This document shows positions 44,950 to 54,084 of a stretch of DNA of 64,000 nucleotides, piece by piece. The position numbers and the translations under genes were made by a program. The stretch is taken from the NCBI GenBank assembly GCA_021771695.1, contig JAETON010000002.1, positions 1-64,000 of the forward strand, in the 5' to 3' direction. Position 1 is the first letter of the stretch, and each line of letters opens with the position of its first letter. The stretch is from Lachnospiraceae bacterium (GTDB lineage Bacteria; Bacillota; Clostridia; Lachnospirales; Lachnospiraceae). Below the pieces are notes generated by a model. The model worked only from the letters and a program-made list of their open reading frames with translations. It had not been told where the DNA came from and did not search any database.

Positions 44950-45312
44950 TTATGCCAGCATCCCTCCAAGAGTTCCCCCAGCTGTACATAACAATAATGC
45001 TGTTATTTTTTCTCCCGACATAATCACTACATTTTCGTGAATCAGCATGGAAATTCCAATAAGAATCAGAAAGTAAAGAAAGCCTGACATCATTCCCCAC
45101 AAAAATTTTCTTTTTCCCATCTTCTTCCCTACGATAATTCCTGCCAAAACAGATGAAATAATGTAAGTCAGCGTCACCCCGATATTGGCAAGTTTGATTC
45201 CTGCTTTTGTCTGATACATAAAAAATGCGAGAATACACAAAATAATCCCGGTAATAATATAAGATGCCACAAGGCTCTGCACTACATAAAGTCCCTTTTT
45301 TCCTGCTTCCAT
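44950..45312 (-). CDS. TIGR04086-family membrane protein
   Basis: The 120-residue protein has four hydrophobic segments (about 9-33, 42-62, 70-90, 98-118) and conserved VASYIITGIILC and SGEKITALLLC stretches. TIGR04086 is a family known from the SCIFF neighbourhood. Role unknown; perhaps linked to export of the mature peptide. AGGAGG precedes ATG. Confidence 0.85.
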   Translation of the reverse strand: MEAGKKGLYVVQSLVASYIITGIILCILAFFMYQTKAGIKLANIGVTLTYIISSVLAGIIVGKKMGKRKFLWGMMSGFLYFLILIGISMLIHENVVIMSGEKITALLLCTAGGTLGGMLA

Positions 45313-45410
45313 AACTATCCTCCTCTTATTACCAATCTATGACTTTATTTTGGCTTCTATACCTTTTTGTGGTAAACTCAAGTCATGAAATTTAACAAGG
45401 AGGTTTCTTT

Positions 45411-46259
45411 ATGATAGATTTACACATTCATTCCAATCGTTCCGATGGGACATTGTCTCCCAAAGAAATTGTCTCAAAAGTTTGTACTGCAGGTCTCTAC
45501 GGTTTTTCACTGACTGATCATGATACAACCCAGGGAATCCCAGAAATTCTTTCTGAAGAAATACCGGATAATATCCATTTCCTTTCTGGTATTGAAATTT
45601 CCTGTGATACCCCTAAACATGAAATTCATATTCTTGGCTACGGCATTGATTACAAAAATAATAATTTAAATCAAAAACTGCTTTCTTTACGCGAAGGACG
45701 TTTTCAGCGGAATCTGGATATGATTTCATTATTTCAAAAAGATGGATATCCTGTTACTTTAGAAAAATTACAGCATGGCAACCCAAATACAGTCATTACC
45801 CGTGCCCATTTTTCGCGGGTATTAATAGAAGAAGGCATTTGCAAAACCAGAGAACAAGCTTTCAAGAAATATTTAGGTGATCATTGTAAATATTATCTTC
45901 CCAAACCATTTTTCCATCCCAAAGACGCTTTAAAACTAATTTTAGATGCCGGCGGTGTTCCAATTCTTGCCCACCCTTTCCAGTACAAATTTTCCAATCA
46001 GGAATTACGGCATCTAATTGAAGAATTAATGAATGACGGTTTAAAGGGATTGGAAATCTATCATTCCACCCACCACATTGGACAAATTACAAAACTTTTG
46101 GAATGGCAGAAAGAATATCATCTCCTTGGTTCCGGCGGCTCTGATTTTCACGGTGTGAATAAACCCGACATTTCCATTGGAACCGGACGTGGTTCTATGC
46201 ATATACCTGATCATCTATTTGATCTGCTAACAAACTATATACAAAAGAAACAATCATAA
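45411..46259 (+). CDS. PHP-domain phosphoesterase
   Basis: The 282-residue protein has the PHP metal motifs DLHIHSNRSDGTLSP, SLTDHDTTQG, GIEISC, LAHPFQY and GGSDFHG, and resembles the 3',5'-nucleoside bisphosphate phosphatase / RNase AM group (YciV, TrpH). It lies on the plus strand between yajC and TIGR04086, with AAGGAGG upstream, so it interrupts the minus-strand run. Confidence 0.92.
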   Translation: MIDLHIHSNRSDGTLSPKEIVSKVCTAGLYGFSLTDHDTTQGIPEILSEEIPDNIHFLSGIEISCDTPKHEIHILGYGIDYKNNNLNQKLLSLREGRFQRNLDMISLFQKDGYPVTLEKLQHGNPNTVITRAHFSRVLIEEGICKTREQAFKKYLGDHCKYYLPKPFFHPKDALKLILDAGGVPILAHPFQYKFSNQELRHLIEELMNDGLKGLEIYHSTHHIGQITKLLEWQKEYHLLGSGGSDFHGVNKPDISIGTGRGSMHIPDHLFDLLTNYIQKKQS

Positions 46260-46272
46260 ATTATCTAAAATA

Positions 46273-46301
46273 AAAGGAATCTGTAACACTCAGATTCCTT
46301 T
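46273..46301. terminator. Bidirectional terminator between PHP gene and yajC
   Basis: AAAGGAATCTG pairs perfectly with CAGATTCCTTT around seven bases, flanked by A-rich and T-rich sequence. Serves the convergent PHP and yajC transcripts. Confidence 0.8.
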
Positions 46302-46312
46302 CTTACTTACTC

Positions 46313-46609
46313 TTATGCTTCTTCTGAAGGTGCATTCGCTTTTTCTACTGCTGAAATCGCTGCTTTCTCCATTGGAATTCGGCAATGTTTGTCATTTCCG
46401 AACTCTACGATAATTGTACTGTCATCTACTGTATCTACAATCACTCCATAAAAACCGCTGACTGTTAATACGCTGTCTCCCACTTCCAAAGAGCCCATTA
46501 ACTCTTTCTTTTCCTGCTCCTGTTTCTTCTGTGGTCGAATCACCATAAAGTACATTACAGCTAACAGAACTACTACCATTAGAATTGTTGATGTTGTTCC
46601 TTGACCCAT
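46313..46609 (-). CDS. yajC: Preprotein translocase subunit YajC
   Basis: The 98-residue protein has one N-terminal membrane span (TILMVVVLLAVMYFMVIRPQ) followed by KKQEQEKKELMGSL and GDSVLTVSGFYGVI, the family hallmark. YajC joins SecDF. It follows tgt by 27 bases, the common bacterial order tgt-yajC-secDF, here split by the PHP and SCIFF genes. Confidence 0.95.
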   Translation of the reverse strand: MGQGTTSTILMVVVLLAVMYFMVIRPQKKQEQEKKELMGSLEVGDSVLTVSGFYGVIVDTVDDSTIIVEFGNDKHCRIPMEKAAISAVEKANAPSEEA

Positions 46610-46636
46610 TTGTTTCCTCCATATTTTTACTATAAA

Positions 46637-47761
46637 TTAATTCATCATACCGTCAAGCTTCTGATTTTTATATTCTTTATATCTTCCTTCTTCTATGGCA
46701 TCACGAATCTCATCCATCATTGTATTATAAAAATATAAATTATGCAAGACGCATAATCTCATTCCAAGCATTTCTTTTGCCTTTAATAAATGCCGGATAT
46801 ATGCTCTGCTATAACTTCTACATGCCGGGCACTGACATCCTTCTTCTATTGGGCGGTCATCTAATTCATACTTTTTATTAAATAAGTTCAGCTTGCCATG
46901 ATTTGTATATACATGCCCATGCCTTCCATTTCTAGAAGGATATACACAATCAAAGAAATCAACACCTCGATCTACCGCCTCCAAAATATTCGCAGGAGTT
47001 CCCACTCCCATCAAATAAGTCGGCTTATCTTCTGGAAGAAATGGTACTGTTTCATCCAAAATCCGATACATCTCCTCATGACTTTCCCCTACTGCAAGAC
47101 CTCCCAATGCATATCCATCTAAATCCATTGCCGCTATCGTTTTTGCGTGAGCAATTCGGATATCTTCAAATGTCCCGCCTTGATTGATACCAAATAGAAG
47201 CTGATGCGGATTGATGGTATCTTCCAAAAAATTTAACCGCTTCATTTCTCTTTTGCACCGTTCCAGCCATCTTGTCGTGCGGTCTACAGAATTCTGCATG
47301 TATTCCCTTGTTGCCGGATGCGGAGGACATTCATCAAAAGCCATTGCAATTGTCGAGCCAAGATTGGATTGTATCTGCATACTTTCCTCCGGACCCATGA
47401 AAATCTTTCTTCCATCAATATGAGAAGAAAAAGAGACTCCTTCTTCTTTTATTTTTCGTAATTTGGCAAGAGAAAATACCTGAAACCCTCCAGAGTCCGT
47501 AAGAATTGGACGATCCCAATTCATAAATTTATGAAGACCGCCGTATTTCTTAATCAAACGATCCCCTGTCCGCACATGCAGATGATAAGTATTCGATAAT
47601 TCTACCTGAGTACCAATATTTCTTAAATCATCGGTACTAACAGCACCTTTAATAGCACCTACTGTTCCCACATTCATAAATACTGGTGTTTCAATAGTTC
47701 CATGAACTGTTTTTAACCGTCCTCTCTTCGCTTTTCCATCCTTTGCTATTAATTCATACAT
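46637..47761 (-). CDS. tgt: Queuine tRNA-ribosyltransferase
   Basis: Tgt exchanges G34 of His, Asn, Asp and Tyr tRNAs for preQ1 in bacteria. The 374-residue TIM-barrel enzyme has DSGGFQVFSLAKLRKI, the GGLAVGES loop, FDCVYPSRNGRHG (Asp nucleophile) and zinc ligands CQCPACRSYS with HNLYFY. Start at 47761 is judged better than the ATG at 47779. No preQ1 synthesis genes are in the window. Confidence 0.96.
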   Translation of the reverse strand: MYELIAKDGKAKRGRLKTVHGTIETPVFMNVGTVGAIKGAVSTDDLRNIGTQVELSNTYHLHVRTGDRLIKKYGGLHKFMNWDRPILTDSGGFQVFSLAKLRKIKEEGVSFSSHIDGRKIFMGPEESMQIQSNLGSTIAMAFDECPPHPATREYMQNSVDRTTRWLERCKREMKRLNFLEDTINPHQLLFGINQGGTFEDIRIAHAKTIAAMDLDGYALGGLAVGESHEEMYRILDETVPFLPEDKPTYLMGVGTPANILEAVDRGVDFFDCVYPSRNGRHGHVYTNHGKLNLFNKKYELDDRPIEEGCQCPACRSYSRAYIRHLLKAKEMLGMRLCVLHNLYFYNTMMDEIRDAIEEGRYKEYKNQKLDGMMN

Positions 47762-47771
47762 AATTTCACCA

Positions 47772-48869
47772 TTATTCATAAATTTTCTTTACATTTTCCA
47801 GAGTTGCACTCATATTTTTTAAAATTCCATCCAAAATCGTAATGGCTGCCATGGACTCTACTACTACTACAGCTCTTGGCACAATCATTGGATCATGACG
47901 TCCCCGAATTTTTATTTCTACATCCTGTCCATCTTTATTTACCGTATTTTGCGTTCTGGCAATCGACGGAGTCGGTTTTACTGCTGCCCTGAAAATAATT
48001 GGACTTCCATCACTAATTCCGCCTAAAACTCCTCCGGAATGATTCGTTATCTTTGTAATTTCCCCATCTTTCATAGCAAACTCATCATTATTTTGAGAAC
48101 CTCTTGCAAATGCTGTCCCGAAGCCATCACCGATTTCAAAGCCTTTGACGGCACCAATCGATAAAACAGCCTTTCCTAGCTGAGCACTTAATTTATCAAA
48201 TGCCGGATCTCCTATTCCGGGTTTTACTCCTGTAATCACACATTCAATAATACCGCCAACAGAATCCAGCTCTTTCATTGCCTGTTCTGCTCTCTCTTGT
48301 ACTTTCGCAGCCGCATCAGCATCCGGCATATAAAAAGGATTCTTCCATATCTCTTTTTCATCAAAATTCTGCTGACAGATTCCAATTCCTGCAATTACTT
48401 TTGCATAAGAAGAAATATGAATTCCTAATTCCTTTAATAATTTTGCCGCGACGGCACCTGCTGCCACACGTCCGATAGTTTCTCTTCCGGAAGAACGTCC
48501 TCCACCCCTGTAATCACGAAATCCATATTTCATATCATAAGTATAATCCGCATGTCCAGGGCGGTAAATATCCATAATATTACTGTAATCTTTGGATCTT
48601 TGATTCTCATTATATACAACCATGGAAATCGGTGTTCCAGTTGTCTTTCCTTCAAATACACCTGACAGGATGGATACTTTATCTCCTTCTTTTCTCTGTG
48701 TTGTGTATCTGGACTGTCCCGGTTTTCTGCGGTCTAAATATTCTTGAATATCTTCTTCACAAAGAGCCAGCCCTGCTGGACAACCGTCAACAACAACTCC
48801 AACTCCTGCTCCATGAGTTTCCCCCCATGTAGTTATCCGAAAAATTGTTCCAAAACTTGATCCTGCCAT
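47772..48869 (-). CDS. aroC: Chorismate synthase
   Basis: AroC forms chorismate from EPSP with reduced FMN. The 365-residue protein has the three family signatures: GETHGAGVGVVVDG (N-terminal), RGGGRSSGRETIGRVAAGA and RHDPMIVPRAVVVVE. It lies between the S1 protein and tgt genes; a DAHP synthase gene begins at the right end of the window. Confidence 0.97.
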   Translation of the reverse strand: MAGSSFGTIFRITTWGETHGAGVGVVVDGCPAGLALCEEDIQEYLDRRKPGQSRYTTQRKEGDKVSILSGVFEGKTTGTPISMVVYNENQRSKDYSNIMDIYRPGHADYTYDMKYGFRDYRGGGRSSGRETIGRVAAGAVAAKLLKELGIHISSYAKVIAGIGICQQNFDEKEIWKNPFYMPDADAAAKVQERAEQAMKELDSVGGIIECVITGVKPGIGDPAFDKLSAQLGKAVLSIGAVKGFEIGDGFGTAFARGSQNNDEFAMKDGEITKITNHSGGVLGGISDGSPIIFRAAVKPTPSIARTQNTVNKDGQDVEIKIRGRHDPMIVPRAVVVVESMAAITILDGILKNMSATLENVKKIYE

Positions 48870-48881
48870 ATGTATTCCTCT

Positions 48882-49583
48882 CTATAATTTAATATTTGCC
48901 AGCAAATCTCCAAGACTTGTTCCTGCATCTTCTTTTTCTGTATATTCGACACCTGTTTCTCTCGCCTTTTTCTCCGCTTCTTTATCTTCTTCTAAAGCTT
49001 TCATACTCAGGCTGACTTTTCCATTTGCTACTTTAATGATTTTTACAGTTACCTTCTGTCCTTCTTTCACCATTTCTTCTGGTGTTTTAATTCTCTTTTT
49101 ACTAAACTGTGAAATATGAATCAATCCGCTGATACCTTCTCCAATATCCACAAAAGCTCCATACGGCATTAAATTTTCTACAGTTCCTTCCACAACAGTT
49201 CCAACTTTCAGCTGGCCAATTCTTTCCTGTAATGCTTTTCTTTCTTTTTCTTTGGCAACTGCTTTTGCAGATAATACTAGTCTTTGGTTTTCTTCTTCTA
49301 CTGTAATAATCTTAGCTTCTACATCCTTTTGAAGCCATGTATTTAAATCTTCTACATAACCGGTAGATAATAAAGATGCCGGGATAAATCCACGAATCCC
49401 TTCTACATATACAATAACACCGCCATTTACAACTCCCCCAACAGTTAAAGAAAGAACTGTTCCTTCTTCTTTCATCTGTTCCAAATGTGCCCATGCCATT
49501 CCTTCACTAGTTTCTGCTTTTTCTAAAGATGCTTCCAACTCTTTTTCAAACTCTTCTCTTGTTTCTTTTAACTCTTCTGACAT
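48882..49583 (-). CDS. S1 RNA-binding-domain protein
   Basis: The 233-residue protein has two S1 domains: one at about 30-105 (EGIRGFIPASLLS) and one at about 120-195 (LMPYGAFVDIGEGISGLIHI, then VKIIKVANGKVSLSMKAL). An acidic tail follows. The short two-S1 form is a Firmicutes relative of ribosomal protein S1, likely binding mRNA or ribosomes. GGAGG supports the start at 49583. Confidence 0.88.
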   Translation of the reverse strand: MSEELKETREEFEKELEASLEKAETSEGMAWAHLEQMKEEGTVLSLTVGGVVNGGVIVYVEGIRGFIPASLLSTGYVEDLNTWLQKDVEAKIITVEEENQRLVLSAKAVAKEKERKALQERIGQLKVGTVVEGTVENLMPYGAFVDIGEGISGLIHISQFSKKRIKTPEEMVKEGQKVTVKIIKVANGKVSLSMKALEEDKEAEKKARETGVEYTEKEDAGTSLGDLLANIKL

Positions 49584-49658
49584 AATTCTTTTCCTCCATC
49601 TATTCAAATACATACATAGATTGTATTATAGCATAGAATTTCCAAGATTATAACCTTG

Positions 49659-51737
49659 TTATTTCCTTTTTTTCATTCTAAACAATAAAACTACTATGGA
49701 AAAAACGAAAAGAACCATCACATACATCCCTGTGCGATTTTCGTATTCTAATTTTTCTTTTTTTCCTTCTTTCTTTTCTATTTTCGGCCAAACTTTGACT
49801 ACCGTAAATTCTACACATTTTTTTGTCACATTTCCTGCCAGATCTAAAGCTTCCAAAACAACAACATGATGTCCTAGTTCTTTGCATTTTATTTCTATCT
49901 GATTTTTCTTTCCAGCTATCTTTTTTCCATCCAATATAGCCAAACGGAAAAAGTCTTCTTTTTTTCTAGTCCTTATCCAAATTTTTTCCCCATAAAAACA
50001 ACTGGCATCAGTTCCTAATCCTTTGATTAAAAGTTCTGGTGCTTTTGTATCATATGTAAAATGAATCGGCTGAGATTTTGCTTTTTCCCCTGATGCATCA
50101 ATTAAATATACTTGCACCGTATATTTCCCATTTTCTTTAAAAGGATATTTGGATTTCAATGTATCATTCTCCCATACATGTTCTATATTTCTCCCATTGA
50201 CAAGAAATTTCTGTACTTGCACAGGCTCCACACTTTTGACTTGGAATTTTGGAATAAAGTTTTTTTCTCTTGTCACTTTCCCCACGATTTCTTTTTGGAG
50301 AAATTGTATCTGAATCCCCCGTTGATTCACAGTAAAATATCTTTTCTTTTTTGATTGATTCCCAGCTCCATCTGCCGCAATTACTTCCAAACAATACCGT
50401 CCGTCTTTTAAAATTTCTGACCTTTTCCACAGCTTTCCATTTAAATAAATTTTTTCTTTCGCCGTACTTCTATTATGATCTTTTATTATGATCATTGGAT
50501 TTACTTTCCTATCATAAGATTCATAATTTTGAATCCCTTGAATTTTTATTTGAGGCGGTGTTCGATCAACCTGAAAAGGTTCTTCTCTTAATATCATGCG
50601 GTTTCCCGCATAATCTCTCGCTGAAATTTCCAAACTTTGATTTCCCTCCTTTTGGAAATCTACAAAAATTTTATAAATCTTCTGTTCCTTCAGCCATTGG
50701 ACCTTAACAGTTCCAGAGGTTTTAATTTCTACTTGGTTCTTCCTCAAGTTTTCATCCAAAATCCGAACCTCTGCCGTTTGCTGTCTGCAAACTCGTTTTT
50801 TTGAAAATTTCTTTTTATACGTTATTCGTATTTTGGGTTTTTGGCTGTCTACTTTAAAATTATATACTTGTATTTTAGACGAATGGTTTCCTGCCTCATC
50901 CACACTCCACTGAGAAAGCCGGTAAATCCCATCCTTTTTAATTTGCGGAACAGCATTTTTCATCGTACAAGATTCTTTGGTCCGGATATTCATCAATCGA
51001 AAATACTCTATTACTTCTGGTCCTTCTTGATATAATATCCTACGAAAAATCTGCGGTGCCCTTTGATACCAGCCGCCGCTTTCAGCCTTTGAATACACAA
51101 CTTCTGAAAGATCTGGCGGACTTTTCCAAACTTTGACAGATATACCTTTTATATTCCCGGTTCTTCCTGCTTTTGAAACTGCACGAATCCATATAATTTC
51201 TTCCATATTTTGGTTAATCAAAACTTCTCCGTCTTTCATGGTTTCCCACGAGTGATTGCCAATTTTATACTCATATTTTTCAATTCCAGTAATTGATTTT
51301 GCCCCATAGACTGTAAGTTTTACTGTTTTTGCTGTCCATGTTCCTTCTTTATATGAATTCGTATCCGCTTTCGGCATATCCGGCGGACTTAGCTCTACAT
51401 AAATTTTCTGATTTTCTCTTACACCATTTTTATGCTCTATACAAAAATCATAAACACCTTCTTTTGAAAAATAAATTTCAGCATTTTTTTCATAACTCCA
51501 TTCCAATTTCTGCTGCTGATGATTCACAAATACTTTCACTTGATTAGGCAGATTGCCTTTTTTCAAATGAATTTTTAAAACAGCACTGCTTTGAAAATAG
51601 GGCATATTTCCACTGCCAATCCACGAAAGTTCCCAAAGTTTTTGATTTCCTTTTACTTTCATTCCCGTAGAACCTGTCAGCAAAAGAAAAGTACAAATAC
51701 AAAATACTATCCACATCCTTTTTCGTATTTTTTTCAT
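49659..51737 (-). CDS. Membrane-tethered Ig-like repeat protein
   Basis: The 692-residue protein has an N-terminal signal (VFCICTFLLLTGSTG) and a C-terminal span (MYVMVLFVFSIVVLLF) with a KKRK stop. Between them lie several beta-rich units with motifs VDSQKPKIRI, VDRTPPQIKI and YDTKAPELLI, and DxAGN segments (DEAGNHS, DYAGNRM, DGAGNQS, DLAGNVT), as in bacterial Ig-like surface domains. Function unknown. Its start overlaps the kinase gene by four bases with AGGAG inside it, so the two are co-produced. Confidence 0.82.
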   Translation of the reverse strand: MKKIRKRMWIVFCICTFLLLTGSTGMKVKGNQKLWELSWIGSGNMPYFQSSAVLKIHLKKGNLPNQVKVFVNHQQQKLEWSYEKNAEIYFSKEGVYDFCIEHKNGVRENQKIYVELSPPDMPKADTNSYKEGTWTAKTVKLTVYGAKSITGIEKYEYKIGNHSWETMKDGEVLINQNMEEIIWIRAVSKAGRTGNIKGISVKVWKSPPDLSEVVYSKAESGGWYQRAPQIFRRILYQEGPEVIEYFRLMNIRTKESCTMKNAVPQIKKDGIYRLSQWSVDEAGNHSSKIQVYNFKVDSQKPKIRITYKKKFSKKRVCRQQTAEVRILDENLRKNQVEIKTSGTVKVQWLKEQKIYKIFVDFQKEGNQSLEISARDYAGNRMILREEPFQVDRTPPQIKIQGIQNYESYDRKVNPMIIIKDHNRSTAKEKIYLNGKLWKRSEILKDGRYCLEVIAADGAGNQSKKKRYFTVNQRGIQIQFLQKEIVGKVTREKNFIPKFQVKSVEPVQVQKFLVNGRNIEHVWENDTLKSKYPFKENGKYTVQVYLIDASGEKAKSQPIHFTYDTKAPELLIKGLGTDASCFYGEKIWIRTRKKEDFFRLAILDGKKIAGKKNQIEIKCKELGHHVVVLEALDLAGNVTKKCVEFTVVKVWPKIEKKEGKKEKLEYENRTGMYVMVLFVFSIVVLLFRMKKRK

Positions 51738-52993
51738 AAGCCCAGTTTCTCCTTTAATTGTTTTGCTTTATCTCCAGTCACTTTACACTGTTTGGTTCCC
51801 CGTATATATATCTCTCTTGCCTTCTCCCACCGCTTCTGACGGCATAAATAAATTGCATATTCCATGTATGCATCCCCAAATTTGGGGTACCGCTCTATAA
51901 ATTTCTCATAATCTTTACAAATGTCTTCTCCTTTCTCTTCTTGATAAACTAAATACCGGCAGAAAAGTTTCCATGCCTGTTTTTCATCCAATTTTTCGCG
52001 AAAACCCCGTTTTGTTTCAAATAAAAAAAATCTCTCTTCTCCCATCTTGGCAAGATGCTCAAATAATTCCAATTTTCCCTCCTGCACAGCTTTTTTCCAA
52101 TTTTCTCTATCCTTTTTTGTCCAGGAAATCTTTTCTTTTTCCTCATTCTTCAAGATTTTTTCAGATTTATTTTGTGAAGGATACCAAGTTTTTCCAATCA
52201 CTCCCCCTGTAAATAATAAAAAAAAGACAGCAGTACAACTTCCTGCTGCTATGCTTCTCCGATTCCTTTTTCGAGATATTATGCAAAGTTCCCGATGCAC
52301 CTCCTCCATCGTATCATAACGATTCCTGGGATTTTTTTCTGTGCATTTTCTAATTAGTTTTTGCATATCTTCCCTTTGTTCTTTCAAACTGCAGAATTTT
52401 AAAATTTTTCCCAAACTATAAATATCAGATGTTCTATCTGCCTTTCCGGATGGATGAAATTGTTCCGGTGCCGCAAATGCTTTTGTCCCGCAACAATCCA
52501 TTTTCTCACCGAAATGAACGGAAATTCCAAAATCCAACAAGTATAACTTTCCGGATGGATGTACCATAATATTGGCTGGTTTTAAATCCATATAAGCAAG
52601 TTCAAACACTTTATGCAATGTTTCCAGAATTTCACATAATGCTTTTCCCCATGAAATCAGTTCTTTTTCTTTAAGTTTCCCCCGCTTTTCTATATATTCT
52701 TTCATTGATACACCAGAAATATATTCCATAATCAAATACAATTCCCTATTTTGAATCTTATATTCATAAAATTCAGGAATTCCGAAAATCCCGCTAATTT
52801 CCTTTAAAATTTCCGTTTCTCTACGGCTTCTTGCATTATCTTCCATTACTTTCATTGCATATTTTTTTCCATTTTCCTGATTCTTGATCAAATACACTTG
52901 TCCCATTCCGCCGCTTCCCAATACAGACAGCTTCCGATACTTTCCAAATAGTACCTTGTTTTCTACTTTTCTGGTACTTTGATTAAAATACAT
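51734..52993 (-). CDS. Membrane Ser/Thr protein kinase, non-RD, no PASTA
   Basis: The 419-residue Hanks-type kinase has the glycine loop LGSGGMGQVY, Lys in YAMKVMED, catalytic loop YMDLKPANIM (His-Arg replaced by Tyr-Met), DFG in LLDFGIS and APEQFHPSG. One span (about 228-250) divides it from a ~165-residue outer part with a TPR-like stretch (AYMEYAIYLCRQKRWEKARE). It has no PASTA repeats, unlike the housekeeping PrkC. Starts 31 bases inside the phosphatase gene. Confidence 0.88.
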   Translation of the reverse strand: MYFNQSTRKVENKVLFGKYRKLSVLGSGGMGQVYLIKNQENGKKYAMKVMEDNARSRRETEILKEISGIFGIPEFYEYKIQNRELYLIMEYISGVSMKEYIEKRGKLKEKELISWGKALCEILETLHKVFELAYMDLKPANIMVHPSGKLYLLDFGISVHFGEKMDCCGTKAFAAPEQFHPSGKADRTSDIYSLGKILKFCSLKEQREDMQKLIRKCTEKNPRNRYDTMEEVHRELCIISRKRNRRSIAAGSCTAVFFLLFTGGVIGKTWYPSQNKSEKILKNEEKEKISWTKKDRENWKKAVQEGKLELFEHLAKMGEERFFLFETKRGFREKLDEKQAWKLFCRYLVYQEEKGEDICKDYEKFIERYPKFGDAYMEYAIYLCRQKRWEKAREIYIRGTKQCKVTGDKAKQLKEKLGL

Positions 52994-53715
52994 GAAAGAT
53001 TATCCAGTTCACCCCTTTCTTTTACTTTCTGAAAACATTTCTGCACCCATGCTTTCATTTGTTCTTTGGAAGCTTCTACTTGATAAATTTCTCTTTCTTC
53101 CAATAAACCATAAAAACCATCGGTACATAATAAAAATTCCATTCCTGGATGTATTCTTCCGCGATAACAATCCACTTTAATATCCTTTGTGACACCAACA
53201 CACTGTACAAGAATATGCCGTCTCGGATCTTTTCTTGCCTGTTCTTTGCTAATATGTCCTGCTTTCACTTCCAACTGCACCAGCGTATGATCTGTCGTTA
53301 CATACTTTCTTTTTCTATCAAACCAATAAGTTCTGGAATCTCCAACATTTAAAACAAAAAAATGATGTTCTTTCACAAAAAGCAATGTTAATGTACTGCC
53401 CATGGCATCCTCTGCTCCTTGGCTCATCAAAAGAAGATTACTATTTATTTTTTTAATCAATCGAACTAAATCTTCTTGTATTTTAGAAATATCACCTTTC
53501 CCAAAAAATCTTGGAAGTGCTTCTTCAAACCACTGTTTTAATATTTCAATAACATATCTGCTGGCAATCTCTCCTCTTTGCAGCCCTCCCATGCCGTCAC
53601 ATACTGCAGCTAATAAATATAATTTTCCTTTATATTCTCTTTGTTTCATTAAATAAGCGTCCTGATTGGATGGACGTCCATTTCCTATATCTGTCATTTC
53701 TATTGACTGAACCAT
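52963..53715 (-). CDS. PP2C-type protein phosphatase
   Basis: The 250-residue phosphatase has the family metal motifs IGNGRPSNQDAYL, AVCDGMGGLQRGE, LNVGDSRTYWF and LLCTDGFYG. GGAGG lies before ATG at 53715. It is paired with the kinase gene downstream and would reverse that kinase. No promoter is evident in the short gap upstream, so it may depend on read-through past the terminator at 53741. Confidence 0.93.
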   Translation of the reverse strand: MVQSIEMTDIGNGRPSNQDAYLMKQREYKGKLYLLAAVCDGMGGLQRGEIASRYVIEILKQWFEEALPRFFGKGDISKIQEDLVRLIKKINSNLLLMSQGAEDAMGSTLTLLFVKEHHFFVLNVGDSRTYWFDRKRKYVTTDHTLVQLEVKAGHISKEQARKDPRRHILVQCVGVTKDIKVDCYRGRIHPGMEFLLCTDGFYGLLEEREIYQVEASKEQMKAWVQKCFQKVKERGELDNLSCILIKVPEK

Positions 53716-53740
53716 TTTCTATTCCTCCTAATGAATAAAA

Positions 53741-53772
53741 AAACCTTGCAAAGAATTATCCTTGCAAGGTTT
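53741..53772 (-). terminator. Terminator between small protein and phosphatase genes
   Basis: AAACCTTGCAA pairs with TTGCAAGGTTT around 10 bases; on the minus strand the stem is followed by TTTTATTC. Probably partial, as no other promoter for the phosphatase was found. Confidence 0.75.
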
Positions 53773-53775
53773 TTC

Positions 53776-54069
53776 CTACACTTCCTCCGTATCTTCTTCT
53801 CCATCAATTTCCTGCTGAAGAATTTCAACATCACCGCGAAGCTTTTCAATTAAATTAAACAAATCAATGTATTCTGCCTGTGGGTAATCCATATTTTCTT
53901 CAAAATACATCTTCCCTACCTGCTGGTATAAATCATTGAGCTGCTTTTTTACTACACGGATATCATTGTGTCTTTTTGCCGAATCTGCTACTTCTTTTGC
54001 TTTCTGAGCTGCAACTTTCCCTTTTGAAGAAATGGTGTCTTCCAGCCGCCCAAAAAAATCTTTTGCCAT
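53776..54069 (-). CDS. Small coiled-coil protein, unknown function
   Basis: The 97-residue protein is predicted all-helical: an amphipathic N-terminal helix (FFGRLEDTISSKGKVAAQKA) and two coiled-coil segments. It resembles small Lachnospiraceae proteins that continue into a C-terminal zinc ribbon, but ends before any cysteine. It lies 15 bases downstream of the surface-protein gene and is surely co-transcribed with it. Confidence 0.75.
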   Translation of the reverse strand: MAKDFFGRLEDTISSKGKVAAQKAKEVADSAKRHNDIRVVKKQLNDLYQQVGKMYFEENMDYPQAEYIDLFNLIEKLRGDVEILQQEIDGEEDTEEV

Positions 54070-54084
54070 ACGCGCTCACTCCTA

